The notes beneath the pieces are model-generated. The model was not told where the DNA came from, did no database searches, and was given only the letters and a program-made list of their open reading frames with translations. A stretch of 55,776 nt of DNA from Clostridia bacterium. Its GTDB lineage: Bacteria; Bacillota; Clostridia; Christensenellales; Borkfalkiaceae. Shown in pieces: positions 40,193 through 51,609 of this stretch (position 1 is the stretch's first letter; every line of letters begins with the position of its first letter). Made by a program: the position numbers and the translations under genes. Where the stretch lies: positions 1 through 55,776 of the forward strand of contig JAGHJD010000026.1 of NCBI GenBank assembly GCA_017886895.1, in the 5' to 3' direction.

Positions 40193-40594
40193 ATGGAAGG
40201 TTCCGCGCGGGCGCGCCGCACCGCCGAAAAGGCGGTAAAAAAGACGCATAAACTCACTTTGTTTTTAGCCGTGTTGTTTCTTGTGATCGGGCTTGCGGCG
40301 GGAGCCGCCGCCGCATGGGGGCTTACGCGCGGCGATCGTTTTGTACTCGTCGGCGACAAGCAGATCACGCTTGCGCTCGGGCAGGCGTATGAGGAGCAGG
40401 GCGCCGAGATCGTCTCCTTCGGGCGGGACATTTCCGATTCGGTGCAGATCGGCGGCGATACCGTGGATACGGGCGTCGCGGGCGTCTACCAGGTCGTCTA
40501 TACGGTGGAGGACTTCCGCTGGGGGAACTATCAGCTCGTGCGCACGGTGACGGTGACGGAAACGTCGGCTCCGTCCGCAGAGGAGGGCGTCTGA
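40193..40594 (+). CDS. Membrane-anchored Ig-like (DUF5011-type) protein
   Basis: 133 aa; TM helix LTLFLAVLFLVIGLAAGAAAAWGL, then a beta-rich DTGVAGVYQVVYTVEDF module. Confidence 0.6.
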   Translation: MEGSARARRTAEKAVKKTHKLTLFLAVLFLVIGLAAGAAAAWGLTRGDRFVLVGDKQITLALGQAYEEQGAEIVSFGRDISDSVQIGGDTVDTGVAGVYQVVYTVEDFRWGNYQLVRTVTVTETSAPSAEEGV

Positions 40595-41724
40595 TGGCGG
40601 GCAGAAAATTTTCCAAGGGACTCACGGTCTTCGCCTGTATCCTGGCGCTTATCGTCGGGCTGGTCGCGGGGTTCTTCCTCTATGCGTATCTCACGCGCGA
40701 AGAGGGCGGCGACGTCTACGTCAGCGGCGACATCTCCTTCCACTTCATGGAGCTGGGCAACGGCAATTCGGGGGACAGCATCTACATAAAGGCGGGCGAT
40801 ACGGACATCCTCATCGATGCGGGCTCTGCCCGTACCAGCGCCGCAACGACGGCTGCCTACATGGAGCAGTACGTCACGGACGGCACCCTCGAATATGTTA
40901 TCGTGACGCATGCGGATGAAGACCATATCGCAGGTTTTGCGGGCAGCAGCACCTCTGCGTCCATGTTCGACCGCTTTACCTGCGAAGTGATCATCGACTT
41001 TCCGCGCACCGACAAGACGACGAACGTTTACAGCGACTATTGCACGCAGCGCGACGAGGCGGTCGCGGAAGGAGCGGCGCATTACACGGCGCTCGAATGC
41101 TGGAACAATGAGAACGGCGCACAGCGCGTCTGGGAGGTCTCCGACGGCATCGAAATGCAGGTCCTGTACAACTACTATTATGAACATTCGAGCAGCGACG
41201 AAAATAACTATTCCGTCTGCGTGCTGTTCAGCCAGGGGGATAAGCATTTCCTCTTTACGGGCGATCTGGAGAGGGAAGGCGAGGAATACCTCGTTCAGTA
41301 CAATGATCTGCCGCAGGTCGAGCTGTTCAAGGCGGGGCACCACGGCTCGTACAGTTCGTCGAACGACTGCCTGCTCGACGTCATTCAGCCGGAGATCGTC
41401 TGCGTCTGCTGCTGTGCGGGGAATGTGGAGTATCTGCCCAAAGCGACCTCGTACGAGGATCTGCTGCATTCCTTCCCGGCGCAGGAGTCCGTTGAGCGCA
41501 TAGCGAAGTGGACGGATCAGGTCTATGTCACGACGCTCGGTCACATCTATTTCGACAAGGAGGCGGGCAAGTACAGAAACGACGGCTACACCTCCATGAA
41601 CGGCAACATTGTCGTCACTTCGGACAGAGAGGGCGTCACGGTGCAGTGTTCGAACAACAATACCCTTCTGAAAGACACCGATTGGTTCAAAGAGAACAGG
41701 AACATGCCCGAAGCATGGGCGTAG
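40594..41724 (+). CDS. Membrane-anchored MBL-fold hydrolase, ComEC C-terminal type
   Basis: N-terminal TM helix; VTHADEDHIAG, FLFTGDLEREGE, FKAGHHGSYSSSN. Confidence 0.88.
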   Translation: MAGRKFSKGLTVFACILALIVGLVAGFFLYAYLTREEGGDVYVSGDISFHFMELGNGNSGDSIYIKAGDTDILIDAGSARTSAATTAAYMEQYVTDGTLEYVIVTHADEDHIAGFAGSSTSASMFDRFTCEVIIDFPRTDKTTNVYSDYCTQRDEAVAEGAAHYTALECWNNENGAQRVWEVSDGIEMQVLYNYYYEHSSSDENNYSVCVLFSQGDKHFLFTGDLEREGEEYLVQYNDLPQVELFKAGHHGSYSSSNDCLLDVIQPEIVCVCCCAGNVEYLPKATSYEDLLHSFPAQESVERIAKWTDQVYVTTLGHIYFDKEAGKYRNDGYTSMNGNIVVTSDREGVTVQCSNNNTLLKDTDWFKENRNMPEAWA

Positions 41725-41766
41725 GGACTGTTTTACCGATTTTACGATAACGGAGAGATACACACA

Positions 41767-43593
41767 GTGATACGGAACGATCTGCGCAACGTGGCGATCA
41801 TCGCGCACGTTGACCACGGCAAGACGACCCTTGTCGATCAGATGCTGAAACAGAGCGGCACCTTCCGCGAAAACCAGGTGGTGGAGGAGCGCGTCATGGA
41901 TTCGGGCGCGCTGGAGCGCGAGCGCGGGATCACCATCCTCGCGAAGAATACCTCCGTCCATTACCACGGCGTCAAGATCAATATCATCGATACGCCGGGG
42001 CATGCGGACTTCGGCGGTGAAGTCGAGCGCGTCCTCAAGATGGTGAACGGCGTGCTCATCCTCGTCGATGCGGCGGAGGGACCCATGCCGCAGACGCGCT
42101 TTGTCATGCAGAAGGCGCTGGAGCTGGGGCACAGGCTGATCATCGTCGTCAACAAGGTCGACCGCCCCGACGCGCGCATTGCGGAAGTCGAGGACGAAAT
42201 TTTAGAACTTCTGATCGACCTCAACGCGAGCGACGACCAGCTCGACAGCCCCATCCTGTTCTGTTCGGGCAGGGCGGGCACCGCCTCGCGCTATGCGGAC
42301 AAGGAGGGGAAGGACCTCACGCCGCTGTTCGATACCATTCTGAACCATATCCCGCCCATGGAAGCGGACGAGACGGCGCCGCTGCAGCTTCTGGTCTCCT
42401 CCATCGATTACAACGAATATGTCGGCAGGATCGGCATCGGCAGGATCGAGCGCGGTACGGCGGTCGCAAACCGCGAAGTCGCGATCTGCAACCACAATAT
42501 ACCCGGGCTGAACAAGCGCGGCAAGCTCGTCAACCTCTATCAGATCGAGGGCTTGGCGCGCGTCCCCGCCGAGAGCGCGAAGGCGGGGGACATCGTCTGC
42601 TTTTCGGGCTTGGAAGGGATCAATATCGGCGACACCGTCTGCGCGACGGACTGCGTGGAGGCGGTCCCCTTCGTCAAGATCAGCGAGCCGACCGTCGAGA
42701 TGACCTTTTCCGTCAACGACAGCCCCTTCGCGGGCAAGGAGGGGAAGTTCGTCACCTCCCGCCACCTGCGCGAGCGGCTGTACCGCGAGCTTCTGCGCGA
42801 CGTCTCCCTCAAAGTGGAGGACACGGACACGGCAGAGGCGTTCAAGGTGAGCGGCAGGGGGGAGATGCACCTCTCCATCCTCATCGAGACGATGCGCCGC
42901 GAGGGGTACGAATTTCAGGTGAGCACGCCGAAAGTGCTGTACAAGACCATCGACGGTAAGCTGTACGAGCCCGTGGAGCGCCTGATCGTGGACGTGCCCG
43001 AGGACGGCACGGGCGCGGTGTTCCAGAGCATGGGCGAACGCAAGGGCGAGCTCGTGCACATGAGCGCCGTCGGCTCGCGCATGCGGCTGGAATTTCTCAT
43101 CCCGGCGCGCGGGCTGTTCGGGTACAAGAGCGAGTTCCTCACCCAGACGAAGGGCGAGGGAGTCATGAACTCCGTATTCTTCGAGTACCAGCCCTACAAA
43201 GGCGACCTCAAGCGCCGCGACACGGGTTCGCTCGTCGCCTTTGAATCGGGTGAGGCGGTGACCTACGGGCTGTTCAACGCGCAGGACCGCGGCACGCTGT
43301 TCATCGGGCCCGGCACGCAGGTGTACGAGGGCATGGTCGTCGGCGTGTCCCCCAAGAGCGACGACATCAACGTCAACGTGTGCAAGAAAAAGCACATGAC
43401 CAACACCCGCGCTGCGGGCAGCGACGACGCGATGCGCCTCAATTCGCCCAAGATCATGAGCCTTGAGGAGTGCCTCGAATTTCTCAACGACGACGAACTT
43501 CTCGAAGTCACGCCGCAGTCCCTGCGGGTGCGCAAGCGCATTCTGGACGCAGAACTGCGCGCAAAGGCGCGTGCCAAAGAGAAGAAGGCGTAA
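41767..43593 (+). CDS. typA: Ribosome-associated GTPase TypA/BipA
   Basis: NVAIIAHVDHGKTTLVDQMLKQSGTFR, RERGITILAKNTS, DTPGHADFGGEVERVL. Confidence 0.96.
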   Translation: MIRNDLRNVAIIAHVDHGKTTLVDQMLKQSGTFRENQVVEERVMDSGALERERGITILAKNTSVHYHGVKINIIDTPGHADFGGEVERVLKMVNGVLILVDAAEGPMPQTRFVMQKALELGHRLIIVVNKVDRPDARIAEVEDEILELLIDLNASDDQLDSPILFCSGRAGTASRYADKEGKDLTPLFDTILNHIPPMEADETAPLQLLVSSIDYNEYVGRIGIGRIERGTAVANREVAICNHNIPGLNKRGKLVNLYQIEGLARVPAESAKAGDIVCFSGLEGINIGDTVCATDCVEAVPFVKISEPTVEMTFSVNDSPFAGKEGKFVTSRHLRERLYRELLRDVSLKVEDTDTAEAFKVSGRGEMHLSILIETMRREGYEFQVSTPKVLYKTIDGKLYEPVERLIVDVPEDGTGAVFQSMGERKGELVHMSAVGSRMRLEFLIPARGLFGYKSEFLTQTKGEGVMNSVFFEYQPYKGDLKRRDTGSLVAFESGEAVTYGLFNAQDRGTLFIGPGTQVYEGMVVGVSPKSDDINVNVCKKKHMTNTRAAGSDDAMRLNSPKIMSLEECLEFLNDDELLEVTPQSLRVRKRILDAELRAKARAKEKKA

Positions 43594-43610
43594 ATAAGTT
43601 TGATGAGAGG

Positions 43611-43646
43611 GCGCCGCCGCGCGCATATCTGCGCGCGGCGGCGCAT
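43611..43646 (+). terminator. GC-rich hairpin after typA
   Basis: GCGCCGCCGCGCGCA-TATC-TGCGCGCGGCGGCGC. Confidence 0.5.
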
Positions 43647-43688
43647 ACGATACTCCCGAGGGCGGGCGGCCCGAGGGGGTATTTTTAT

Positions 43689-43946
43689 ATGGATGAAAAA
43701 ACGGTGCAGACGGCGATCATAGAGGAGAGGAAGAAGATCGCGCTGACGGGCGTTGTGAGCGTGGATGCGTTTACCGAAAAGCAGATCGCCCTCACGCTCG
43801 AAGGGTGCAGGGCGCAGATCAGCGGGGACGGGCTGAAGATCGTCAGCTTTTCCAAAACTTCAGGTTCCTTTGCGGCGACGGGAAAAATAGAGGGGCTGCG
43901 CTTTCTGCACGCGCGCGAAAACCCCGTGCGCCGCCTGTTCAGATGA
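43689..43946 (+). CDS. yabP: Sporulation protein YabP-like
   Basis: 85 aa; KKIALTGVVSVDAFTEKQIALTLEGCRAQISGDGLKIVSFSKTSGSFAATGKIEGLRF. Confidence 0.75.
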   Translation: MDEKTVQTAIIEERKKIALTGVVSVDAFTEKQIALTLEGCRAQISGDGLKIVSFSKTSGSFAATGKIEGLRFLHARENPVRRLFR

Positions 43947-44494
43947 ACGACGTTCCGCAGCTCGCCGTCCTGCTCGTCTGCCTCACCGCAGGCGCGGCGG
44001 CGGGGGTGCTGTACGAGCCCGCCTGCGCCGTGCGCGCGCTCGTTCCGTATAAGTGGGCGGGCATTGCGGCGGATATCCTCTTCTTTTCTGCCTTTGCCTG
44101 TCTGTTTGCCGTCCTGCGCGCCCTCTTTTTCGTGCCCGATCTGCGCGTCTACATGTGCCTTGCCGCGTTTGCGGGTTTTTGGCTGTATCATGAAAGTTTA
44201 CACAGAATACTTGCGTTTTTCACCCGAAAGCTGTATAATACATGCAGGAGCGGAGCAGGGCGGTTTCTGACACTTCGCCTGCGTCCGAAGTTCTTGCATG
44301 GAAGAAAGAAAAAAGAGGATCGTCGTCGGCGTAACGGTAGCTGCCGTGATCTTGTTGGCGTTCCTGCTCATCTTCTGGATCTATCAGTTGATCGCCATCG
44401 GTTCGCGCAACGCGCGCATCGAGGAACTGAACGCGCAGATCGAACAGATCGAGGCGGAAAACGAGCTTTTGGACAAAGAGAGCGAGGAATATAA
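43943..44494 (+). CDS. yabQ: Spore cortex biosynthesis protein YabQ-like
   Basis: Follows yabP with ATGA overlap; TM segments LAVLLVCLTAGAAAGVLYEP, AGIAADILFFSAFACLFAVL; the frame stays open into the divIC-like gene. Confidence 0.65.
   Translation: MNDVPQLAVLLVCLTAGAAAGVLYEPACAVRALVPYKWAGIAADILFFSAFACLFAVLRALFFVPDLRVYMCLAAFAGFWLYHESLHRILAFFTRKLYNTCRSGAGRFLTLRLRPKFLHGRKKKEDRRRRNGSCRDLVGVPAHLLDLSVDRHRFAQRAHRGTERADRTDRGGKRAFGQRERGI
44211..44239 (+). promoter_or_regulatory. Putative internal promoter for the divIC-like gene (TTGCGT-N17-TATAAT)
   Basis: TTGCGT 44211-44216, TATAAT 44234-44239, inside yabQ. Confidence 0.5.
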
Positions 44495-44549
44495 AAACAA
44501 CATGCTGTGGCTGGAGATAGCTGCGCGCGAGCTCGGCATGCGCCGCTGA
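44298..44549 (+). CDS. FtsB/DivIC-family septum formation initiator
   Basis: 83 aa; one TM helix then coiled coil NARIEELNAQIEQIEAENELLDKESEEYKNN. Confidence 0.85.
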   Translation: MEERKKRIVVGVTVAAVILLAFLLIFWIYQLIAIGSRNARIEELNAQIEQIEAENELLDKESEEYKNNMLWLEIAARELGMRR

Positions 44550-44564
44550 GTACGAGGCCGATCT

Positions 44565-45431
44565 ATGAAATACGGTGTGATCGATATAGGGTCCAATTCC
44601 GTCCGCCTGCTTTTGTGGGCGGACGGTCAAACTATATACAAGAAAACAAACACGACCCGCCTCGGGGCGGGCGTCGAACAGACGGGGCGGCTCTCCCCCG
44701 AGGCGATCGCGCGCACGGCGGAGGCGGTGCGCGCTTTCAAAGCGGAGGCGGAGGAGGCGGGCGCCGTGCGCGTCTGGGCGTTTGCGACCGCGGCGGTGCG
44801 CAGTGCGGCAAACGGCGCCAGGTTTACGGCGGCGGTGAAGGCGCTGTGCGGGCTGGACGTGGACGTGATCGCGGGCGAACGCGAGGCGCGGCTCGGGCTT
44901 GCGGGCGCGCTGGAAGGCAGGGACGGCGGCATCATCGACGTCGGCGGGGCGAGCACGGAGGTGACCGTCTCGCGCGGCGGGAAGATCGTCTATGCGGTCT
45001 CGGCGGACGTCGGCGCCGTGCGCCTGCGCGACGCCTGCGGCGAGGACAGGGAAAAGCTGGAGCGCTTTATCGGAGAGCGTATTGCCGTCTACGGAACGAT
45101 CCCTTCCTTCGAGGCGTATGCCGTCGGCGGGACGGCGACGTCGCTTGCCGCGCTGGAGCTTGCGCTCGAACCGTATGACCCGACCCGCACGGACGGGCTT
45201 CGCCTGTCCGCGGCATCTGTGCTGGGCTGGGCGGAACGCCTGCTCTCCATGCCGCAGGAAGAGCGCCTTGCGCTCAGAGGGATGGACCCGCGCCGCGCGG
45301 ACGTGCTGGGCGGCGGCGCGCTCCTTCTCGGCCGCGTCATGCAGCGGGCGGGAGCGGCGCAGATCACGGTCAGCGAGCGGGATAATCTCGAAGGATACTT
45401 GCAGGAGAAACTGCGGGAGAGAGCAGAATGA
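44565..45431 (+). CDS. Ppx/GppA family phosphatase
   Basis: YGVIDIGSNSVRLLLW, TRLGAGVEQTGRLS, IDVGGASTEVTV, AVGGTATSLAALEL. Confidence 0.92.
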   Translation: MKYGVIDIGSNSVRLLLWADGQTIYKKTNTTRLGAGVEQTGRLSPEAIARTAEAVRAFKAEAEEAGAVRVWAFATAAVRSAANGARFTAAVKALCGLDVDVIAGEREARLGLAGALEGRDGGIIDVGGASTEVTVSRGGKIVYAVSADVGAVRLRDACGEDREKLERFIGERIAVYGTIPSFEAYAVGGTATSLAALELALEPYDPTRTDGLRLSAASVLGWAERLLSMPQEERLALRGMDPRRADVLGGGALLLGRVMQRAGAAQITVSERDNLEGYLQEKLRERAE

Positions 45432-46543
45432 GAAGGCGGACGGAAAAGGCGGTTTTCGCCGTCTGTGCGGCGTTTACGCTTGCAGAGGCGGCCCTGATCG
45501 TCTATGTCGGTTATGCGACGTATTACAGGGAATATCATGCGGCGCTGCTCATCGCGGCGATGCTGCTCGGCGCGCTTCTTTCAAGCGCGCTGTGCTGCCT
45601 GTTCCATGAACTCGGGCACATCGTGTTCGGAAAACTGTGCGGGTTCCGTTTCCATGCGCTGCACGTCTGGTTTTTTCATATGGTAAGGAGCGGGGAAAAG
45701 CTGCGCGTATGGCTGGGACGCATGCCGGAGGGCGAAGCGGGCGCGGCGGAAATGGTGCCTGTATCCGCAGAGAAGATACACGCGCGCTTTGCGCTCGTCA
45801 CTGCGGGCGGCCCGGTTTTTTCGCTGATCTGGCTGGTCGGCGCCCTGCTCGCGCTCATCTTTGCGCCTGAGGCGCCCTTTGCTGTCTATGTACTGACGGC
45901 GGCATCGCTGCCGTATGCGTTCTATCTTTTCGCGTGCAATGTCCTTCCGTTCTCCGACCCTCCGACGGACGGCACGCTGCTGGTCGGGCTTTTGAGGGGC
46001 GATGCTTCCGCGCAGACCGCGGTGAACCTGCTGACGATCGAGAGCCATCTCATGCAAGGGGAGGCTCCTTCGCAGATTGACGAGGCCCTGTACTACGGAG
46101 CACCGCAGCTTCCCGAGGACGACGCGAATTTTATCCTGCTCACCGACTACCGCCTCGCGAGGGCGATCGACGCGGGAGATGCGGAGAAGGCGTTTGCCCT
46201 GAGCGACAGACTGAAGGGGCTTACGGAATATGTTCCCGCCTATTGCCGCGGGGAGATCGCTGCGGATGTGCTGTTCGTCGAATGCGCCTTGCGGCAGGAC
46301 GCGGACGAGGCGCGGCGGCTGTATCCCGCCGTGGAAAAATATCTGGAAAACGCGCGCGAGCTCTCTGCGCAGCGGACGGCGGCGGCATATGCGCTGTTCG
46401 TGAATGCCGACCGCACGGACTGTCTGCGGCATCTGAGCGCGGCGCAGGAACTGGCAGACGGCTGCCCGGTCCCCGGGGTAGTGCGCTACGAGCGCAAACT
46501 GCTCGGCTGCATCAAAGAGGAGTTGGAACACGCGCGCGGCTGA
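45428..46543 (+). CDS. M50 / site-2-protease-like membrane metallopeptidase
   Basis: LFHELGHIVFGK (HExxH) and NVLPFSDPPTDGT (N..P....DG) motifs; several TM segments; helical C-terminal region. Confidence 0.65.
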   Translation: MRRRTEKAVFAVCAAFTLAEAALIVYVGYATYYREYHAALLIAAMLLGALLSSALCCLFHELGHIVFGKLCGFRFHALHVWFFHMVRSGEKLRVWLGRMPEGEAGAAEMVPVSAEKIHARFALVTAGGPVFSLIWLVGALLALIFAPEAPFAVYVLTAASLPYAFYLFACNVLPFSDPPTDGTLLVGLLRGDASAQTAVNLLTIESHLMQGEAPSQIDEALYYGAPQLPEDDANFILLTDYRLARAIDAGDAEKAFALSDRLKGLTEYVPAYCRGEIAADVLFVECALRQDADEARRLYPAVEKYLENARELSAQRTAAAYALFVNADRTDCLRHLSAAQELADGCPVPGVVRYERKLLGCIKEELEHARG

Positions 46544-46560
46544 AGGCGGGCGGATCGAAA

Positions 46561-46596
46561 ACGGGAGCGGCAGGCTGTAAAGCCTGCCGCTCCCGT
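46561..46596. terminator. 16-bp perfect-stem terminator between convergent genes
   Basis: ACGGGAGCGGCAGGCT-GTAA-AGCCTGCCGCTCCCGT; TTTT on the minus-strand side. Confidence 0.8.
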
Positions 46597-46616
46597 CGTT
46601 CGTCCCCGCATGTTTT

Positions 46617-46772
46617 TCAGCAGAGCCTGTCCAGATGCCCGTAGCAGTGCGGGCAGATCTCGCGCGCCTCCGTTCTGCATGCGGGGCAGAGAAAGGTGCC
46701 GCATTCGCTGCATACGCTCATTTTCGCAGGGTCGCAGTCCCTTCCGCAGTTCCCGCATTTCAGGCTTTCCAT
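46617..46772 (-). CDS. Small double zinc-ribbon protein (51 aa)
   Basis: MESLKCGNCGRDCDPAKMSVCSECGTFLCPACRTEAREICPHCYGHLDRLC; SD GAGGTG 5 nt upstream of ATG. Confidence 0.75.
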   Translation of the reverse strand: MESLKCGNCGRDCDPAKMSVCSECGTFLCPACRTEAREICPHCYGHLDRLC

Positions 46773-46971
46773 TGCTTCACCTCGATGGTTTTTCTTACAG
46801 TTTGCCCGATCGCCGCGCGTTTTATACCTTCTCTTTGCGAAGAAACTTTTTGCGCGTTCCGAAAAATAGACGTTTTTATTGATTTTTCTTTTTTCGCGCC
46901 GCAGAGGGCGTATTACGCGCCTTAAACGCGGTCGGGTAAAATTTAATTTAAAAAATTGGCGCAAAAATGCT

Positions 46972-46999
46972 TTGTTTTGAGGGCAAAATGTGGTATAAT
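46972..46999 (+). promoter_or_regulatory. Putative gyrB promoter
   Basis: TTGTTT-N16-TATAAT with TGG extended -10. Confidence 0.6.
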
Positions 47000-47009
47000 T
47001 TCCGTATAG

Positions 47010-48959
<1,950 letters not shown>

Positions 48960-48975
48960 GGGGAGCGCTTGAAGT

Positions 48976-51567
48976 ATGGCAAAGAAAGAGACAAGCCCCG
49001 AGCTTACCGAAGAATTTAAAAAGACGCTCGCGATGACCAACATGATCGACGTGGAGGTGGATGACGAACTGAAAAAGTCGTTCATCGCCTACGCCATGGC
49101 GGTCAACGTGAGCCGCGCGATCCCCGACGTGCGCGACGGGCTGAAGCCCGTGCACAGGCGCATCCTGTACTCCATGCACGAAATGGGGCTGTACAACGAC
49201 AAGGCGTACCGCAAGTGCGCGCGTATCGTCGGCGACGTGCTCGGTAAATATCACCCGCACGGCGATTTGGCGGTGTACGACGCGCTCGTGCGCCTCGCGC
49301 AGGATTTCACCATCAATTTCCCGCTCGTGGACGGGCACGGGAATTTCGGTTCGGTGGACGGCGACCCGCCGGCGGCGATGCGCTACACCGAGGCGCGCAT
49401 GTCCAAGCTCGCGGCGGAGATGCTGCGCGATCTGGACAAGGAGACGGTGGACTACTATCCCACCTTCGACGACACGGGCATGCAGCCCGTCGTGCTCCCC
49501 GCGCGCTTCCCCAACCTGCTCGTCAACGGCAGCGACGGCATCGCCGTCGGCATGGCGACGAATATCCCGCCGCACAACCTCTCCGAGGTCATTTCGGGCG
49601 TCATCGCGCAGATCGACAATCCCGATATTACGGTGGACGAGCTGATGACGCACATTCCCGCCCCCGATTTCCCGACGGGCGCGATCCTCATGGGCAGGGC
49701 GGGCATCAAGCGCGCCTATTACACGGGGCGCGGCAACTATATCCTGCGCGCGCGCTGCGAGATCGAGGAGTACCAGTCCGGCAATACGACGCGCACGCGC
49801 ATCATCGCGAGCGAGATCCCGTACCAGGTCAACAAGGCGCGCCTCATCGAGAATATAGCCGACCTCGTCAAGGATAAACGCATCGAAGGCATTTCGGACA
49901 TCCGCGAGGAATCCGACCGCGACGGCATGCGCATCGTCATCGAACTGCGCAAGGACGCGAACGCGCAGGTCGTTCTGAACACGCTCTACAAGCATACGCA
50001 GTTGCAGACGTCCAACGGCATCATCATCCTCGCGCTTGTGGACGGCGAGCCGAAGGTGCTCGGGCTCAAGGACTGCATTCATTACTATATCGAGCATCAG
50101 AAAGAGGTCATCGTCCGCCGCACGCGCTTCGACCTCAACAAGGCGGAGGAGCGCGCGCACATCGTGGCGGGGCTCGTGCTCGCACTCGCGAACATCGACG
50201 AAGTGATCGCGATCATCAAGCAGTCCGCAGACAAGAACGTGGCGTGCGAGCGACTGATGCAGGCGTTCGAGCTCTCCGACAAACAGGCGAACGCGATCCT
50301 CGAAATGCGTCTGCAGCGCCTCACTTCGCTGGAAGTGGAGAAGCTGCAGGAAGAGCTTGCCGCGCTCGAGCGTACGATCGCCGACCTCAAGGACATCCTC
50401 GCCAACGAGCGGCGCGTGCTCGACATCATCAAGGCAGACCTCACCGTCATCAAGGAGAACTACCCGAGCGAGCGCAAGACGGAGATCTCCTACGACTACG
50501 GCGAGATCGAGGATGAAGACCTCATCGAAGAGGAGGACGTCGTCATTTCGATGACTCATTCGGGCTACGTCAAGCGTCAGCCCGTTGCCGAGTACCGCGC
50601 GCAGCGCCGCGGCGGCATGGGCGTCACCGCGCACAAGCCGAAGGAGGAAGATTTTGTCGAGCGGCTGTTCATTTCCTCGACGCACGCGCAGATCCTGTTC
50701 TTCTCCAGCTTCGGCAAGGTGTATTGCATCAAGGGATACGAGATCCCCGAGGCACAGCGGCAGGCGCGCGGGCGCGCGATCGTCAACCTTCTGCAGATCG
50801 ACCAGGAGGAAAAGATCACGGCGGTCATTCCCATGCCTGCAGAGGGCGGCGGGTATATCGCCATGGCGACGCGGAAGGGTCTCATCAAAAAGACCGCGCT
50901 GGAAGAGTTTTCCAACATCCGCAAAGTCGGCAAGATCGCCATCAAGATCAACGAGGGCGACGAGCTCATCTCCGTGCAGTTCACGACAGGCAGCGACGAG
51001 CTGATCATCGCATCCAAAGAGGGGAAGTGCATCCGTTTCAGCGAGAGCGCGGTGCGCCCCATGGGCAGGGATACGCAGGGCGTGCGCGCCATGAGCCTCG
51101 GCGAGGACGACTACCTCGTCGACATGCTCGTCGTAAAGCCGGACTGCGAGATCCTCACACTCACTTCCAACGGCTACGGGAAGCGCTCCGATCCCGAAGA
51201 CTACCGTCTGCAGGGCAGGGCAGGCAAGGGCATCAAGGCGGGTGTGTTCAATGAAAAGACGGGCTATCTCGTCAACCTGAAGATCGTGAACGAGAATGAG
51301 GACATCATGATCATCTCGAACAACGGCACGATCATCCGCATGCACGTATCGGACATCTCCAAGATCGGCAGGAACACGCAGGGCGTGCGCGTCATGCGTT
51401 TGAAAGATTCCGCCGTCGCAACCGTCGCGGTCGCGCCGCGCGAAGAGGAGGAAGAGGAGACGGCGCCCGATGCGGAGCTTGCTGAAGGGGCGGAAGGAAC
51501 TGCCGCGCAGCAGGCGGAAGGGGAGACCCCGTCCGGTGATTCCGCGGAGACAGAGAGCGGAGAATAA
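48976..51567 (+). CDS. gyrA: DNA gyrase subunit A
   Basis: [70 protein letters not shown]. Confidence 0.97.
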   Translation: MAKKETSPELTEEFKKTLAMTNMIDVEVDDELKKSFIAYAMAVNVSRAIPDVRDGLKPVHRRILYSMHEMGLYNDKAYRKCARIVGDVLGKYHPHGDLAVYDALVRLAQDFTINFPLVDGHGNFGSVDGDPPAAMRYTEARMSKLAAEMLRDLDKETVDYYPTFDDTGMQPVVLPARFPNLLVNGSDGIAVGMATNIPPHNLSEVISGVIAQIDNPDITVDELMTHIPAPDFPTGAILMGRAGIKRAYYTGRGNYILRARCEIEEYQSGNTTRTRIIASEIPYQVNKARLIENIADLVKDKRIEGISDIREESDRDGMRIVIELRKDANAQVVLNTLYKHTQLQTSNGIIILALVDGEPKVLGLKDCIHYYIEHQKEVIVRRTRFDLNKAEERAHIVAGLVLALANIDEVIAIIKQSADKNVACERLMQAFELSDKQANAILEMRLQRLTSLEVEKLQEELAALERTIADLKDILANERRVLDIIKADLTVIKENYPSERKTEISYDYGEIEDEDLIEEEDVVISMTHSGYVKRQPVAEYRAQRRGGMGVTAHKPKEEDFVERLFISSTHAQILFFSSFGKVYCIKGYEIPEAQRQARGRAIVNLLQIDQEEKITAVIPMPAEGGGYIAMATRKGLIKKTALEEFSNIRKVGKIAIKINEGDELISVQFTTGSDELIIASKEGKCIRFSESAVRPMGRDTQGVRAMSLGEDDYLVDMLVVKPDCEILTLTSNGYGKRSDPEDYRLQGRAGKGIKAGVFNEKTGYLVNLKIVNENEDIMIISNNGTIIRMHVSDISKIGRNTQGVRVMRLKDSAVATVAVAPREEEEEETAPDAELAEGAEGTAAQQAEGETPSGDSAETESGE

Positions 51568-51583
51568 AGCAAGAAAGCTGCGA

Positions 51584-51609
51584 AACAGCCCGCCGTTCGG
51601 CGGGCTGTT
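51584..51609 (+). terminator. gyrA terminator hairpin
   Basis: AACAGCCCGCCG-TT-CGGCGGGCTGTT followed by GCTCTTTGTT. Confidence 0.75.
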
